Origin: Rhizophagus irregularis
Lineage: Eukaryota; Glomeromycota; Glomeromycetes; Glomerales; Glomeraceae
Direction: 5' to 3'
Length of the DNA: 64,000 nt
NCBI RefSeq assembly: GCF_026210795.1
Contig: NC_089439.1
Span: forward strand, 4,092,001-4,156,000
In this document: in pieces, positions 36,696-46,483 of the stretch
Numbering within the stretch: the stretch's first letter is position 1
Layout of the letters: the number at the start of each line of letters is the position of its first letter
Made by a program: the position numbers and the translations under genes
The notes under the pieces: generated by a model
The model's database searches: none
Told to the model about the DNA's origin: nothing
The model's input: only the letters and a program-made list of their open reading frames with translations

Positions 36696-37540
36696 TTTGG
36701 CGAAACTTCCCTCATGCGAAATGACCTCGGCAAAATGTGTTTCGGCGAAATAGACTTCGGCGAAATGTACCGTAACCCCAGTAAGTATAACTACATTGTA
36801 ATTGGTGCCGATCAGGGAATAAATTGTATTTCAGACAAAAAAGATTATCCAAAGTCATGCGCGAAGATCTGGTACAAAATCTCGAAACTTTAAATTTAAG
36901 GGTATCAGGACTTTTCACCGAAGTTTATTTCACCGAAATCCATTTCGCCGAAGCAATTTCGCCGAAGGAATGTTTCACCGAAGTGGCATTTCACTGAATG
37001 CCATTTCCCCGAATGGACCTTTTACCGAATGGCCATTTCGCCGAAGGACATTTCGCCGAAGGATATGAAATTTTTCAGTTTTCCTTTTCTTTTTTATAAG
37101 ACAAACGAATTGTTTACACATTACAAGTTGCGTTTGTTTATTTTATTTTAATTACAGTAGAGGAAAATTAATTTTATTTAGTAATTTCATCTTACTCACC
37201 AATTTTACGAAACATTTGTATTGATTAATGAATTATGTTAATCACCAATATTTTCAGCGAAATGTCCTTCGACAAAGGGGAAAAGGATTCGTCGAAATGT
37301 CTATTCGACAAAACGCCCATTCGACGAAATATCACTTCGGCGAAACTTCCCTCATGCGAAATAATTTCGGCAAAATGGGTTTCGGCGAAACAGACTTCGG
37401 CAAAACGTACCGTAATCCCAGTAAGTATAACGATCAGGGAATAAATTGTATTTCTAAACAAAAAAGATTATCCAAATCATGCGCGAAGGATCTGGTACAA
37501 AATCTCGAAACTTTAAATCCCAATGTTACGCAGTACAAGA
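36696..37540. repeat. TTTCGCCGAA arrays in a partial tandem duplication
   Basis: Three clusters of degenerate TTTCGCCGAA units lie at 36696-36775, 36905-37068 and 37250-37415. The first and last have the same orientation. They are followed by the same flank (CAGTAAGTATAA...GATCAGGGAATAAATTGTA to CTCGAAACTTTAAAT; 36778-36900 and 37419-37520), so a unit of roughly 0.65 kb was duplicated in tandem. Frames called here are repeats, not genes. Confidence 0.65.
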
Positions 37541-37911
37541 ATGTGAAAACTTTTATCGTAATTGAGCAGTATTCGGCAGTGATCTATAATTAACGGTTAA
37601 TTAACATTCACCCCAAAAATTACACATTTTAGTGTTAGAAACATTATTAACATAATTAAATTAGGTTCGATAAAAAACTTTTTTTTTTCTTTAATAAGTT
37701 TTTATGAATAGAAAGATGTGACACGTTGCGATAATTAATTTTGAAAAATTTTTATTTGAATCGTAACATGAAAATATAATATATTATAAAAGATTTGTTG
37801 AAAAAAAAATATTAAAAAAAATATTATCATAATAAAAATTATTAATAAATAAATAAATTAAAAGAATTTATAACATAACAAAAGACAAATTACAAAGATA
37901 AAAGAAACCAT

Positions 37912-38561
37912 TTATTTTTGCGGATAATAAACTGTGCTATAATTTACTTCGCATGCCTGATGGCAATACGTATTCCCTCCAAAATGAGTGTCAAAAGTAC
38001 AATGAGCAAATATATCCATTACAAGTGTGACTTGCCCTCCTGGAGGGGGAAACCTCGAAGCGTCAAAAATGTCAGTACGCGTGTAATCAATTTCTCCTTC
38101 ATAATATTTGTCACAATCCACTGGTGCATAGTATGATAAGCAATCATTTGGATCTGCGGAATTATCCTCAAAGTAACCATTTACCCATTGACGGCCTTTC
38201 CAAACAGTAGCAATCGGGTCGCGTGGGTTATTTGTATAAAATTTATAATCACCAATGATCATTGGCCCCTGTTGCAAACAACAAGGCAAATAGTCAGGAT
38301 CTGAAACTCTTTGCGGACCATGTACGGTTACTTCGATCTGATTACTTTGCGTAAATTTAACGTCTGTAATGTTAATATCTTTTTATTACGATAAAATAGC
38401 ATTTAAGTAAAAAAAAAAATAGATGGTTATTAACAACGCTATCTTGTGCAAGAATAAAAATCGTTCTTAGATAGCTTACCTGTGCAATCATTAATATAAC
38501 CCCAAGCAAAGGCATTGGAGAACGTATTGAGAAATACAATAATAAACACGATATATTTCAT
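37912..38561 (-). CDS. Small secreted cysteine-rich protein
   Basis: 177 residues in exons 38561-38480 and 38363-37912, with a phase-1 GT-AG intron and a frame that closes exactly. The first 19 or so residues (MKYIVFIIVFLNTFSNAFA) are a clear signal peptide with a plausible cleavage after AFA. The mature part has eight cysteines (NDC, PCC, NDC, VDC, AHC, TYC and QAC), which suggests four disulfides and secretion. I do not recognise a named domain. Small secreted proteins of this kind in mycorrhizal fungi include candidate effectors, but that role is only a possibility here. A broken duplicate lies at 30574-31216 in inverted orientation. Confidence 0.75.
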
Positions 38562-38833
38562 GATTGATGAATTGTTTGTATAATGGAATTAGAGGGAACT
38601 GTGGTTATATTTATATATCAGAAAAATTCAGATTTTAATTTTGTGCTAAATAAATTTGGGAATATTTTGATTTCATTTTGATATAATTTAATAACGTGTA
38701 TTATTACACGCTCATTAGGATTGTGCGGAATTCATTGTACCGATATTTTTGTTATCATGCCCGATATTTTTAATGATCGACAATATAATTATATTAGCAC
38801 ACGCACTAATCCTAATATCACGTATAATAATAT

Positions 38834-38893
38834 TGTTATTGAACGGGGCTATATCGGCCTTCGGCCGATATTTTGACGCCCCGTTCAATAACA
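38834..38893. repeat. Nested palindrome
   Basis: A perfect 16-bp inverted repeat, TGTTATTGAACGGGGC / GCCCCGTTCAATAACA, encloses a second hairpin, ATATCGGCC-TTC-GGCCGATAT. GC content is far above the surroundings. It sits in sequence present only in the right duplication arm and is probably part of a small foldback element. Confidence 0.75.
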
Positions 38894-39629
38894 TACAATT
38901 ATTAGACTTGCTAATCCTTCAAAGAGCCCTGTTTAGAAAGAACTGAAGAAAAATAAAAACAGAATGAATATGAGAATTTAGAGATGCACCTATACTAGCA
39001 ATGTTTTATTAGTAGGAATATATCAGTTGTAATACTAATTAACATCTGAAAGGAAATTGGAAGTGTAGAAAATGCCGATCTTATATTACACGTGGTAGTG
39101 TATAACTAATAAAGTAACTAATATCATATTAAATTAAAAAAATAAAGTTTGAACATTATCCATTACACCATCTCAATTCATTTAAGGCAGCACACGCTTA
39201 CATAGGTATGGTTTATCATTATCCTTTTTTTTTGTAATACCAATTTTTATATCACCCAATGGAAAAAGAATTAAAGAAGCCACCATATTTGATAGGAAAG
39301 TCCAGTAAAATTGGATCAAAAATTTTTAATATTTTTTTCTTTTTTTTTTTAATAATTTGTATATTTAAATATTTTTTTTCAAAAACTTAATAGTTAAAAA
39401 GTTTCAAATATATAATTACTAAAAAAATTAAAAAAAAATAAAAGATAAAATAAGTAAAGTTATTTCATTTTCAATGCTGTGCCGTGAAAATCATGCATGA
39501 TATTCCAACAGTAACTCCGTAAAGAATCAAATACGATCATCTGATTTTAATAAAATTACATCATAGATATCCTTGTTAGTAAAAATTCAGTCATATTGGT
39601 ATCACCATATCTTCTAATGGCATCTTACA

Positions 39630-40014
39630 TATGGAAAGCCATCCTTGACAAAAGGTTGATGTCCAAACATCATGAAATATAATATTTAGACATCATGATG
39701 GTATGTCTAGACATCATGTTTGATATATGTAGGATGATGTTTGTACATTATTTAACATAATGTGAAAGACATCAACCGACATGATGTCTAGACATCATGC
39801 TGATCAAATTACCAAATATAGTATATTTATGAGTTACACAAAATAGAATTTACTATATTTGGTAACATGATGTCTAAGATATCATGTCGGTTGATGCTTG
39901 AGCATCATGTTGAATGATGTACAAACATTATTCTACATATATCAAACATGATGTCTAGACATTATCCAACATGATGTCTGGATATCAACCTTTTGTCAAG
40001 GACGGCTTTCCATA
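39630..40014. mobile_element. Foldback MITE with ATGATGTCTAGACATCAT motifs, 385 bp
   Basis: Almost the whole element is one imperfect inverted repeat. The ends TATGGAAAGCCATCCTTGAC and, inverted, TATGGAAAGCCGTCCTTGAC are nearly identical, and the interior repeats GACATCATG and GTCTAGAC many times. Flanks are CTTACA at 39624-39629 and 40015-40020. The left duplication arm has the uninterrupted site (GTAAGATGC at 30247-30255), so the element inserted after the duplication. Superfamily not assigned. Confidence 0.85.
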
Positions 40015-40069
40015 CTTACAGAATTTAATTTCCATATATAATATTTACTGCATACTTATTATCACAGTA

Positions 40070-40790
40070 TCAGAACATTTCGCTGAAGCCATTTCGCCGA
40101 AGGGACGTTTCGCCAAAAGGACATTTTGCCAAAAGGACGTTTCGCCGAATGGTTATTTCGCCGAATGAACATTTCACCGAAACCATTTCGCCGAATGGAC
40201 GTTTGCCGAAATATTATTTATTATATTTGTTTATTTTGTTGTTTTTATACTAAATACATGAAGAATCATTTCTAGAAAAATTTTTGAATTAGCTAATTTT
40301 TATTAAATTTGTCTTGTTGCTTATAATATATTTATCTTTTACTGAATAAATGTTTTCAGGAAAATAAAGTTATTTATTTATTGCTTAACAATTAATATCA
40401 GTTACTTGAATGTTAAAGTGATAATATCATAGAAGAAAAGACACTTACAAATAATTTTTTTGTTCAAACATTTATTTAATTTTTATTTTTATTGCAAAAA
40501 TAGGTGACGTGGCAAAAGAATGTAAAATAGAAACTAAAAAATGAAAATTTTATACATTTGTCATTTGTATATTCGAGTGTAAATCAGAATATCTATTAAG
40601 GTTCCTATTAAATAGATAAATAAAAAAATTTTATTTTCATTGCGCGATTAATATTTTTTTAAAGTGATAATCGCTATCATTTCTATCATTTTCGGCAAAA
40701 TGGCTTCGGCGAAACGTCCCTTAGGCGAAATGGTTTCGGTAAAATGGGTTTCGGCGAAATGTACCGTAACCTATTATCGGTTACTATTAT
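40070..40790. mobile_element. Element with TTTCGCCGAA arrays, inverted counterpart of 29514-30190
   Basis: CATTTCGCCGAA units at 40077-40215, an AT-rich middle, and inverted units at 40690-40775 ending GGCGAAATGTACCGTAACC. It matches the element in the left arm in reverse orientation. Confidence 0.65.
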
Positions 40791-40923
40791 CACGCGATGT
40801 GGATGATGGGTTCCTTCCTCATAGTTTATAACTTGAATAAGTTTTATCAACCATTCATATTATTTAATGATTGAGTCTAAATTTCCTCCAGATTCGCCTT
40901 TCATAACACAATAAATTTAAAAT

Positions 40924-41057
40924 CGTAAATTTATTTTAAGTTATTCACATCAATATTTTTGTTAGTATTTGATATAATACCGTATAGCACTGCCTTAAAA
41001 TACCGGGAACTGGCGAAATAAATCGCATTGGAAGACAATATTAAACCGGGAAAACTT
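40924..41057. repeat. Direct repeat, copy 2 of 2
   Basis: Same orientation as 36541-36682, with ACCGTATAGCACTGCC and GGCGAAATAAATCGC. It marks the outer edge of the right duplication arm. Confidence 0.7.
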
Positions 41058-41142
41058 GTATTACCTAGAATCGATTCCAGGAATAGTAGGTGTAAGAATC
41101 TCAGCAAAAGAGGAATGATGATGTTAATAGAATTTGTTCTTT

Positions 41143-41247
41143 ATGCCTACCAAAAAGACGAAAGTAGAAGAGCCAGAAAAGGAGGTTAAAGAAGGTAATA
41201 AACGGGTGGATACTAGTAGTCCTAAAAGTTATGAAGAAGAAAAGTAA
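41143..41247 (+). CDS. Short charged ORF, 34 residues, doubtful
   Basis: ATG-to-stop frame with the highly charged sequence MPTKKTKVEEPEKEVKEGNK and an SPKSYEEEK end. The composition looks protein-like and unlike the AT-rich background. It could be a first exon or a remnant of a nuclear protein. I see no downstream exon that joins it clearly, and it may not be expressed. Confidence 0.2.
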   Translation: MPTKKTKVEEPEKEVKEGNKRVDTSSPKSYEEEK

Positions 41248-41401
41248 AACAAATAAATTTTCTTAATTTTATTTTTTTGGTCGAGCATGTTTTTATTGTT
41301 TTTAAGTTAACTTTACTTATTCTAGCTAAAAAATCACAAAAGATATATTTGTTTCAAATAAAAAATCAAATGTATTTATTATATGGCCGATCCAGAAAGA
41401 A

Positions 41402-42070
41402 CTTGAAAATTTTGATTGTCGGGATTGTCGGGATTGTCTGGTACAAGGTTACTCGAATGATATATAACACGTGACGTAAGTATAATATATTAATTAAAGT
41501 ATACCCGTTTTATTTTCTTTTTGATATTTTGTATGATGTCAAAATCAATACTAAATAGTCAATTTGTTTATTAATAGTTGAAAGGATTTTGAAAGGCTTA
41601 TCATATAGAGAAGTATACATTTTTTGACAAATATTTACATCATTTTGTTAGCAAAAACCCAGTCAACAAATTCCGAGTCCAACACAACTTTTTAGTTTGT
41701 GGCACCTTTTTGTGAACAAATTCTACTGAATAATTACGTTCAGCTTTTTCCTCTTTCATATTACTTCTCTTGCTTGACAAGTGCATTTTTGGCCATATGT
41801 ATTTTAACAATCTAAACAAATAAGACAAATTGGACCGGCATTCAAACGAAATTCCAAAGAAAATGCCATTGTTCAATAAAAATCAAATAAAGTGATATTG
41901 TTGAAAAAAAGTTTATTTATTAATTTATGTTATATTGATATCGATATGTTCGCATTATATAGTATATACAATTATACTCTATTATACTTTATATGTCATG
42001 TGTTATGTCTAACCTGACAATCCCGACAATCCCGACAATCCCGACAATCCCGACAATCAAAATATTCAAG
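41402..42070. mobile_element. Inverted-repeat element with CCCGACAAT arrays, 669 bp
   Basis: The ends CTTGAAAATTTTGATTGTCGG and CCGACAATCAAAATATTCAAG are inverted copies. Inside the ends lies a 9-bp tandem repeat, CCCGACAAT: four units on the right (about 42022-42057) but only two on the left. No target duplication was found. A 78-codon frame on the minus strand inside has no recognised domain. Confidence 0.6.
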
Positions 42071-42582
42071 GGCGCACCGCCAATTACTGTAATCTGATCT
42101 CCCGAAGTCAATTTTCCGATTGGCCATTTCGACTAAATTTATTACAGCTAATTCAAAAGATCGGAAATTTTAAAGAACTCGGAAATATTCGGTAAAGCTT
42201 GATAACAAGTTACCCTTTTATTGTTTGTTTTCTAAAAAAAATTGTTTAGGCTAGACAATTCCATAATCATTACAAGATAGTTCAATAAAATATTCCAATT
42301 CTGAATTGACTTGCAAATTTCTGTTAAATCCAGTTAAAATATTACTATATATAATAGTATGAAAACTAAGAAATTCAATTTTTGAAAATAAACGCAATTG
42401 ATGCCTGAATTCGTAGTCGCTTTTTCACTTCGCCCAAGGCTTTTCATTTGGTCAACTTTCTATTGATACTTTTGGTATCAAGCTAAAAAAGAAGATCAGA
42501 TGAGAAAGCATCTTTATTCAGATAAAATGAAATGTACAGTAAATAGATTAATATGGCTCCAGGATCAACAGACCTTTATTAA

Positions 42583-42732
42583 AGTTGTGCCGGTGAATTA
42601 TATCTATTTCGTGATGCAAATCGAGACGAACACTTCAGGGGGTACAAGAATCTGATAAAAAATAACCATTGTAGATACACTGATCCAGACAAACGCTTCA
42701 AAGGTTGCATGGAACATTTGGAACACTCATAG
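42583..42732 (+). other. Coding-like open stretch of 49 codons, unrecognised
   Basis: An open frame without ATG, preceded by TTTATTAAAG (a possible splice acceptor). It reads SCAGELYLFRDANRDEH and then HCRYTDPDKRFKGCMEH. The base composition is richer in GC and the residues look protein-like. It may be an exon remnant of a small cysteine-containing protein. No partner exon is evident. Confidence 0.2.
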
Positions 42733-43764
42733 AACATTAACATTCTGACTAATCTTCTTATTTTCCAGCAGAAGCTTTACAGTGCGGTTACGGGCTTCCT
42801 GCGAGTAGTAGCTTAGATCTTAATTTAATTTCGCGCAAAACACTATAGAAGGTATGATTTACTTTACGCTCATTCATATCAATGTTATTTAATGAATGAA
42901 AAAAAAAATTAATTATACAATACATTAGTCAGGATAAATGTACTATATACATCTCTGTAATAATACTGTAATTATGGGGAAATTTTGACTATAGATTTTC
43001 TTTCTGGAACTTAAAAAAAAAAAAAATACTTTTTTAGCGCCGATACTTCAACTTTGACTAAAATTTATAACCTCGAAAAATTTATTAACTCTGAAAAGGG
43101 AAAATAAATAAAATATGGAATTTCTCTAATATGTCTGATGATAACCTTACGGAATTATAAAGCTTTGATATTATTTTCCTTAAGTCAAGACGCACACTAT
43201 CAAGTTAGACGCATACAACAATTTGAATGGAAGAAAAGTCTGTAATTGTCACTCGGAACGTTATTATTTGACATATTGTAAATTGATTTTTGTTTCAAAT
43301 AACCTGACTTAAGTAATGGCTAAGGTAATAATAATTTATATCCTTATAACCGATGTTCTAAAGGATCATGTATAAGATTTTTTATAGTATTTTAAATTCC
43401 TGCTGATATGTCTATAAAATATAATTGTCGATTTGCATATAAAGGTTTCAAACTAAAAGTGCGATCAATAATTACAATAGTGATAATTTCTGTAATAAAT
43501 AAAAATGAAGTAAACAATATATCTTTTAAATAATGAATAAAAATCTTGCTTATAAAATATTTTATTTTGATAACTTATTTTTAATAATAAATAGTCGAAG
43601 ACCGATATCTCATCCAATAACTGAGTTATACTAGTTCGATCATGCGGTGATCAATAGGAATTAATGCTGCTAATACTAATTTCAATATTGGATGTCTAAT
43701 AAATATATTGGTCATTAAAATCCCGTATATTCCTCCTAATCGACTGAACAATCAATAACTTCAG
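42733..43764. other. Intergenic AT-rich DNA
   Basis: No gene, RNA or clear repeat recognised between the open stretch and the stop of gene F. Confidence 0.4.
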
Positions 43765-45239
43765 TTATTTTTTAATTACTTGAAATACTTCATAATCTTC
43801 TACTTCAAAATTTACTGGAATTCCTATGTTGGGGTAACGATCTCCATCAATGTAAATTTCACAAGACCAAATATTTTTATAGCAATATAAATTACCCATA
43901 GTTGGTCCAAAATCATTATGACAAAAAACAGCATATTCTGTCTTATCAACATAACTTACTTTCGTTGCAGAAATATTTTTTTTATCTGTAATTGTAGAAT
44001 TAAATATAAAACTATCTGCTGTAGTTTTCCAATCAAATCCATTCCAGTCAAGTGGATTATACCCTCCAATTAATTGTGTCGAATCTTTAATTTTAGCTAT
44101 ATAAATAGTAGCTCCTTTATCATCACAATTTCTGTGAAAAGAACCAGGATCAATTCCATCCCGACTTGAACGATATAATAAATTAAAATTATAGGGACTA
44201 TCTTTTTTATTATAATGTGAAGAATCTTTTTTATCAATCCATGAAGCAAAAACAGGAATACAGTCTGATCCAGTCAAGGATGAATCAAGTTTTTTAAAAT
44301 ATGTTCTTCTTGAAGGTGGTAAATTATCTTTAGGTTTCACATTAGGTACTATATGAAATTCCAAAAGATCATTAATTAAATCTTTTGGTAAGATATCTTT
44401 ATCGTTATAACAATAAACCTTATAAAAAAAATCTGCAGGTTCAATATTATAAAACCGAATTAAAGGAATAAATTTATTCAATTCATTTTTAATCTTTGTA
44501 ATATCTTCTTTATTCCATTTTGTTTGGTCATTCTCAATATTTTGTTGAGCAAAACACCACTTCAATAAATTTTCCCATATTTCAATTTCTTCCACATTCA
44601 AATCATCTCTTTTTAACAATAATTCTAAAAATGGAGATTTTAAAGTAATAAATTTATCAGAGTTGAATAAAATCTTTGGTTCTTCACAAATTTTTTCAAG
44701 ACAAAAATTCCATAAATTTGTAAATGCTTCATGTTGATAAACGGTTTCAAGAATTTCAGTAGGATTTTGATGCAAAAATTCAGTTTGATTATCAATCAAA
44801 AATTCTTGAATATGTGAAATCAATGAATTGATATTGAGCTCATCAACTGCTATTAATAATTTCAATACGTCGGAACCCTGTAATTTCTCTAATTCAATAT
44901 TTCCACAATAAATAAACCTAAATATAAATAATAATAATTAGAAATATTTTATTTTATCAAATAAAAAAAAATTATTATATATTACCTAAGAATGATATTA
45001 AATAATTGTGGTGAAATATTCTGTTTCCTGAATATAAATTTTCCATCTTTTTTTTCAGCCCATTCGTTGGAAAATGCAGAACGAAAATATTGAGACCTAA
45101 TGCACAAAATATTTGAATGAGCATGAATTTCTTTGACATTTGGTTCTTCTCCAGCATAAATAATAACGTCATATCCAATTTCTGTTTCGAAAAGTTTTTC
45201 GTAATCGTTCGATAACTCCGCCCAAAATTTTGAAGACAT
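43765..45239 (-). CDS. BTB-BACK-TLDc domain protein (copy F)
   Basis: 468 residues in exons 45239-44986 and 44917-43765, with the conserved phase-2 intron. It is the longest copy because of a small insertion in BACK (YCYNDKDILPKDL, two residues) and in TLDc (FNSTITDKKN). Other landmarks: YDVIIYAGEE, LLIAVDEL, LLYRSSRDGI, CDDKGATI, GGYNPLDW. The N-terminus (MSSKFWAEL) matches copy B, while the linker (TYFKKLDSSLTGSDCIP) matches copy C. This mosaic suggests gene conversion among copies. It has the shared promoter block but lies outside the duplicated arms. Confidence 0.9.
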
Positions 45240-45280
45240 TGTTTAAGAAAGAAAGAAATATTTTAAAGTTTGGATACGAA

Positions 45281-45308
45281 TCCTTATTTATATTATTTTA
45301 TGATGATC
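45281..45308 (-). promoter_or_regulatory. Shared core promoter block, gene F
   Basis: On the minus strand GATCATCATAAAATA then ATATAAATAAGGA, about 50 nt before the ATG. Upstream of it the similarity to the other copies is lost. Confidence 0.55.
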
Positions 45309-46483
45309 CGACTAACCCTGTGTTCATTAATTTCTATAACCGGACATTTTAGTAAATTTATTTGTCAATCCGGTCCGGTTGCAAGAAATTTAAGAAATAT
45401 TATTAGTCTTACTATTTTTGTGGTTGATAATAAAATAAAAGAGAAAACTTCTCGAGAATATACATTATGCCCTTTTTCATATTATGGCGGGCTTCAAGAT
45501 GGAATGAGACGCTAAGCCTATTTATATTACTGAATAAAAAACAAAGAATTGCTAATGTCAGAGCGTCCAGAAGTATGCAATAAAAAGTTTATAATAAATT
45601 CATCAAAAAAAATCATGTTTCTGAAAGTTTGGTACCCATAAATTCTTTCTTTCCTTTCAGAAGATAGTTTTAAATTTTTTTCATTTTCATATCGATTCTC
45701 TGTTAAATTTTCTGGCTTGATCGTGTAAACTTATTTGACTTTTCTTAAAACGGTTTTGTGTGTATTAATGTTATTACTGTACAGTATACAAATTGGCAAG
45801 TTCGCCCAAAAATTTCTTAACATAATGCTTTGCCTTTTTGGCGATTTTGGACACGAATTTCGCAATTAAAATTGGATTTTTTTGACATTTCCAATTTTTA
45901 ATATATGAAAATAGAATGTTTTAACGATAACGCTAAAAGTGAAGCGAATGAATTTATGTTATATTAATTATACGTATAATTCTTTAAAGAAATTACTACA
46001 ATATCCTCACATGGAAAATTTATTAAAAAAGTCAAAGCAACAGTAGATAGCATATCGTTATTGACAAACTATCCAACACATGCATGTTTATTTTTTATTA
46101 ATATATATATACATGACATTATTATTCCTTTTCAATCAAACATGTAACTATGAAAACGAATCTTGCTTACAGGAAGATATATAATACACGTTCTTTTACA
46201 CACATATACTAATCAGTAATAATACTAACACATGAGACGGAATTTCTTTATTTACTTAACAATATAATTTCATATAATATATAATATATATAGGAAAAAA
46301 TGTAAAATATGTAAAATATGTAATATATGTAATATGTAATAATATAATAGTTACGTCACATTTTGTGGCACGTATAATGTGGCACAGTAATTTCGTAGTG
46401 TCGTACAACAACCTCATCTAGTTAAATAGAATTCATTAGTATTTGATTAAAATATACAAGAAAAAAATATATATATATAAAAC
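45309..46483. other. Intergenic DNA upstream of gene F
   Basis: No gene recognised. AT-rich with short TGTAAAATATG repeats near 46300-46340. Confidence 0.4.

Larger units (their letters stand above)
37600..40925. repeat. Right arm of inverted segmental duplication
   Basis: Reverse-complement match to 29380-31585, interrupted by extra sequence at about 38650-39470 and by the foldback element at 39630-40014. It carries the intact secreted-protein gene. A direct repeat follows immediately at its outer edge (40924-41057). Confidence 0.8.

Noticed and set aside
37225-37593. Overlapping frames on both strands
   Set aside because: They arise from the TTTCGCCGAA array, which is open in several frames; no domain is present.
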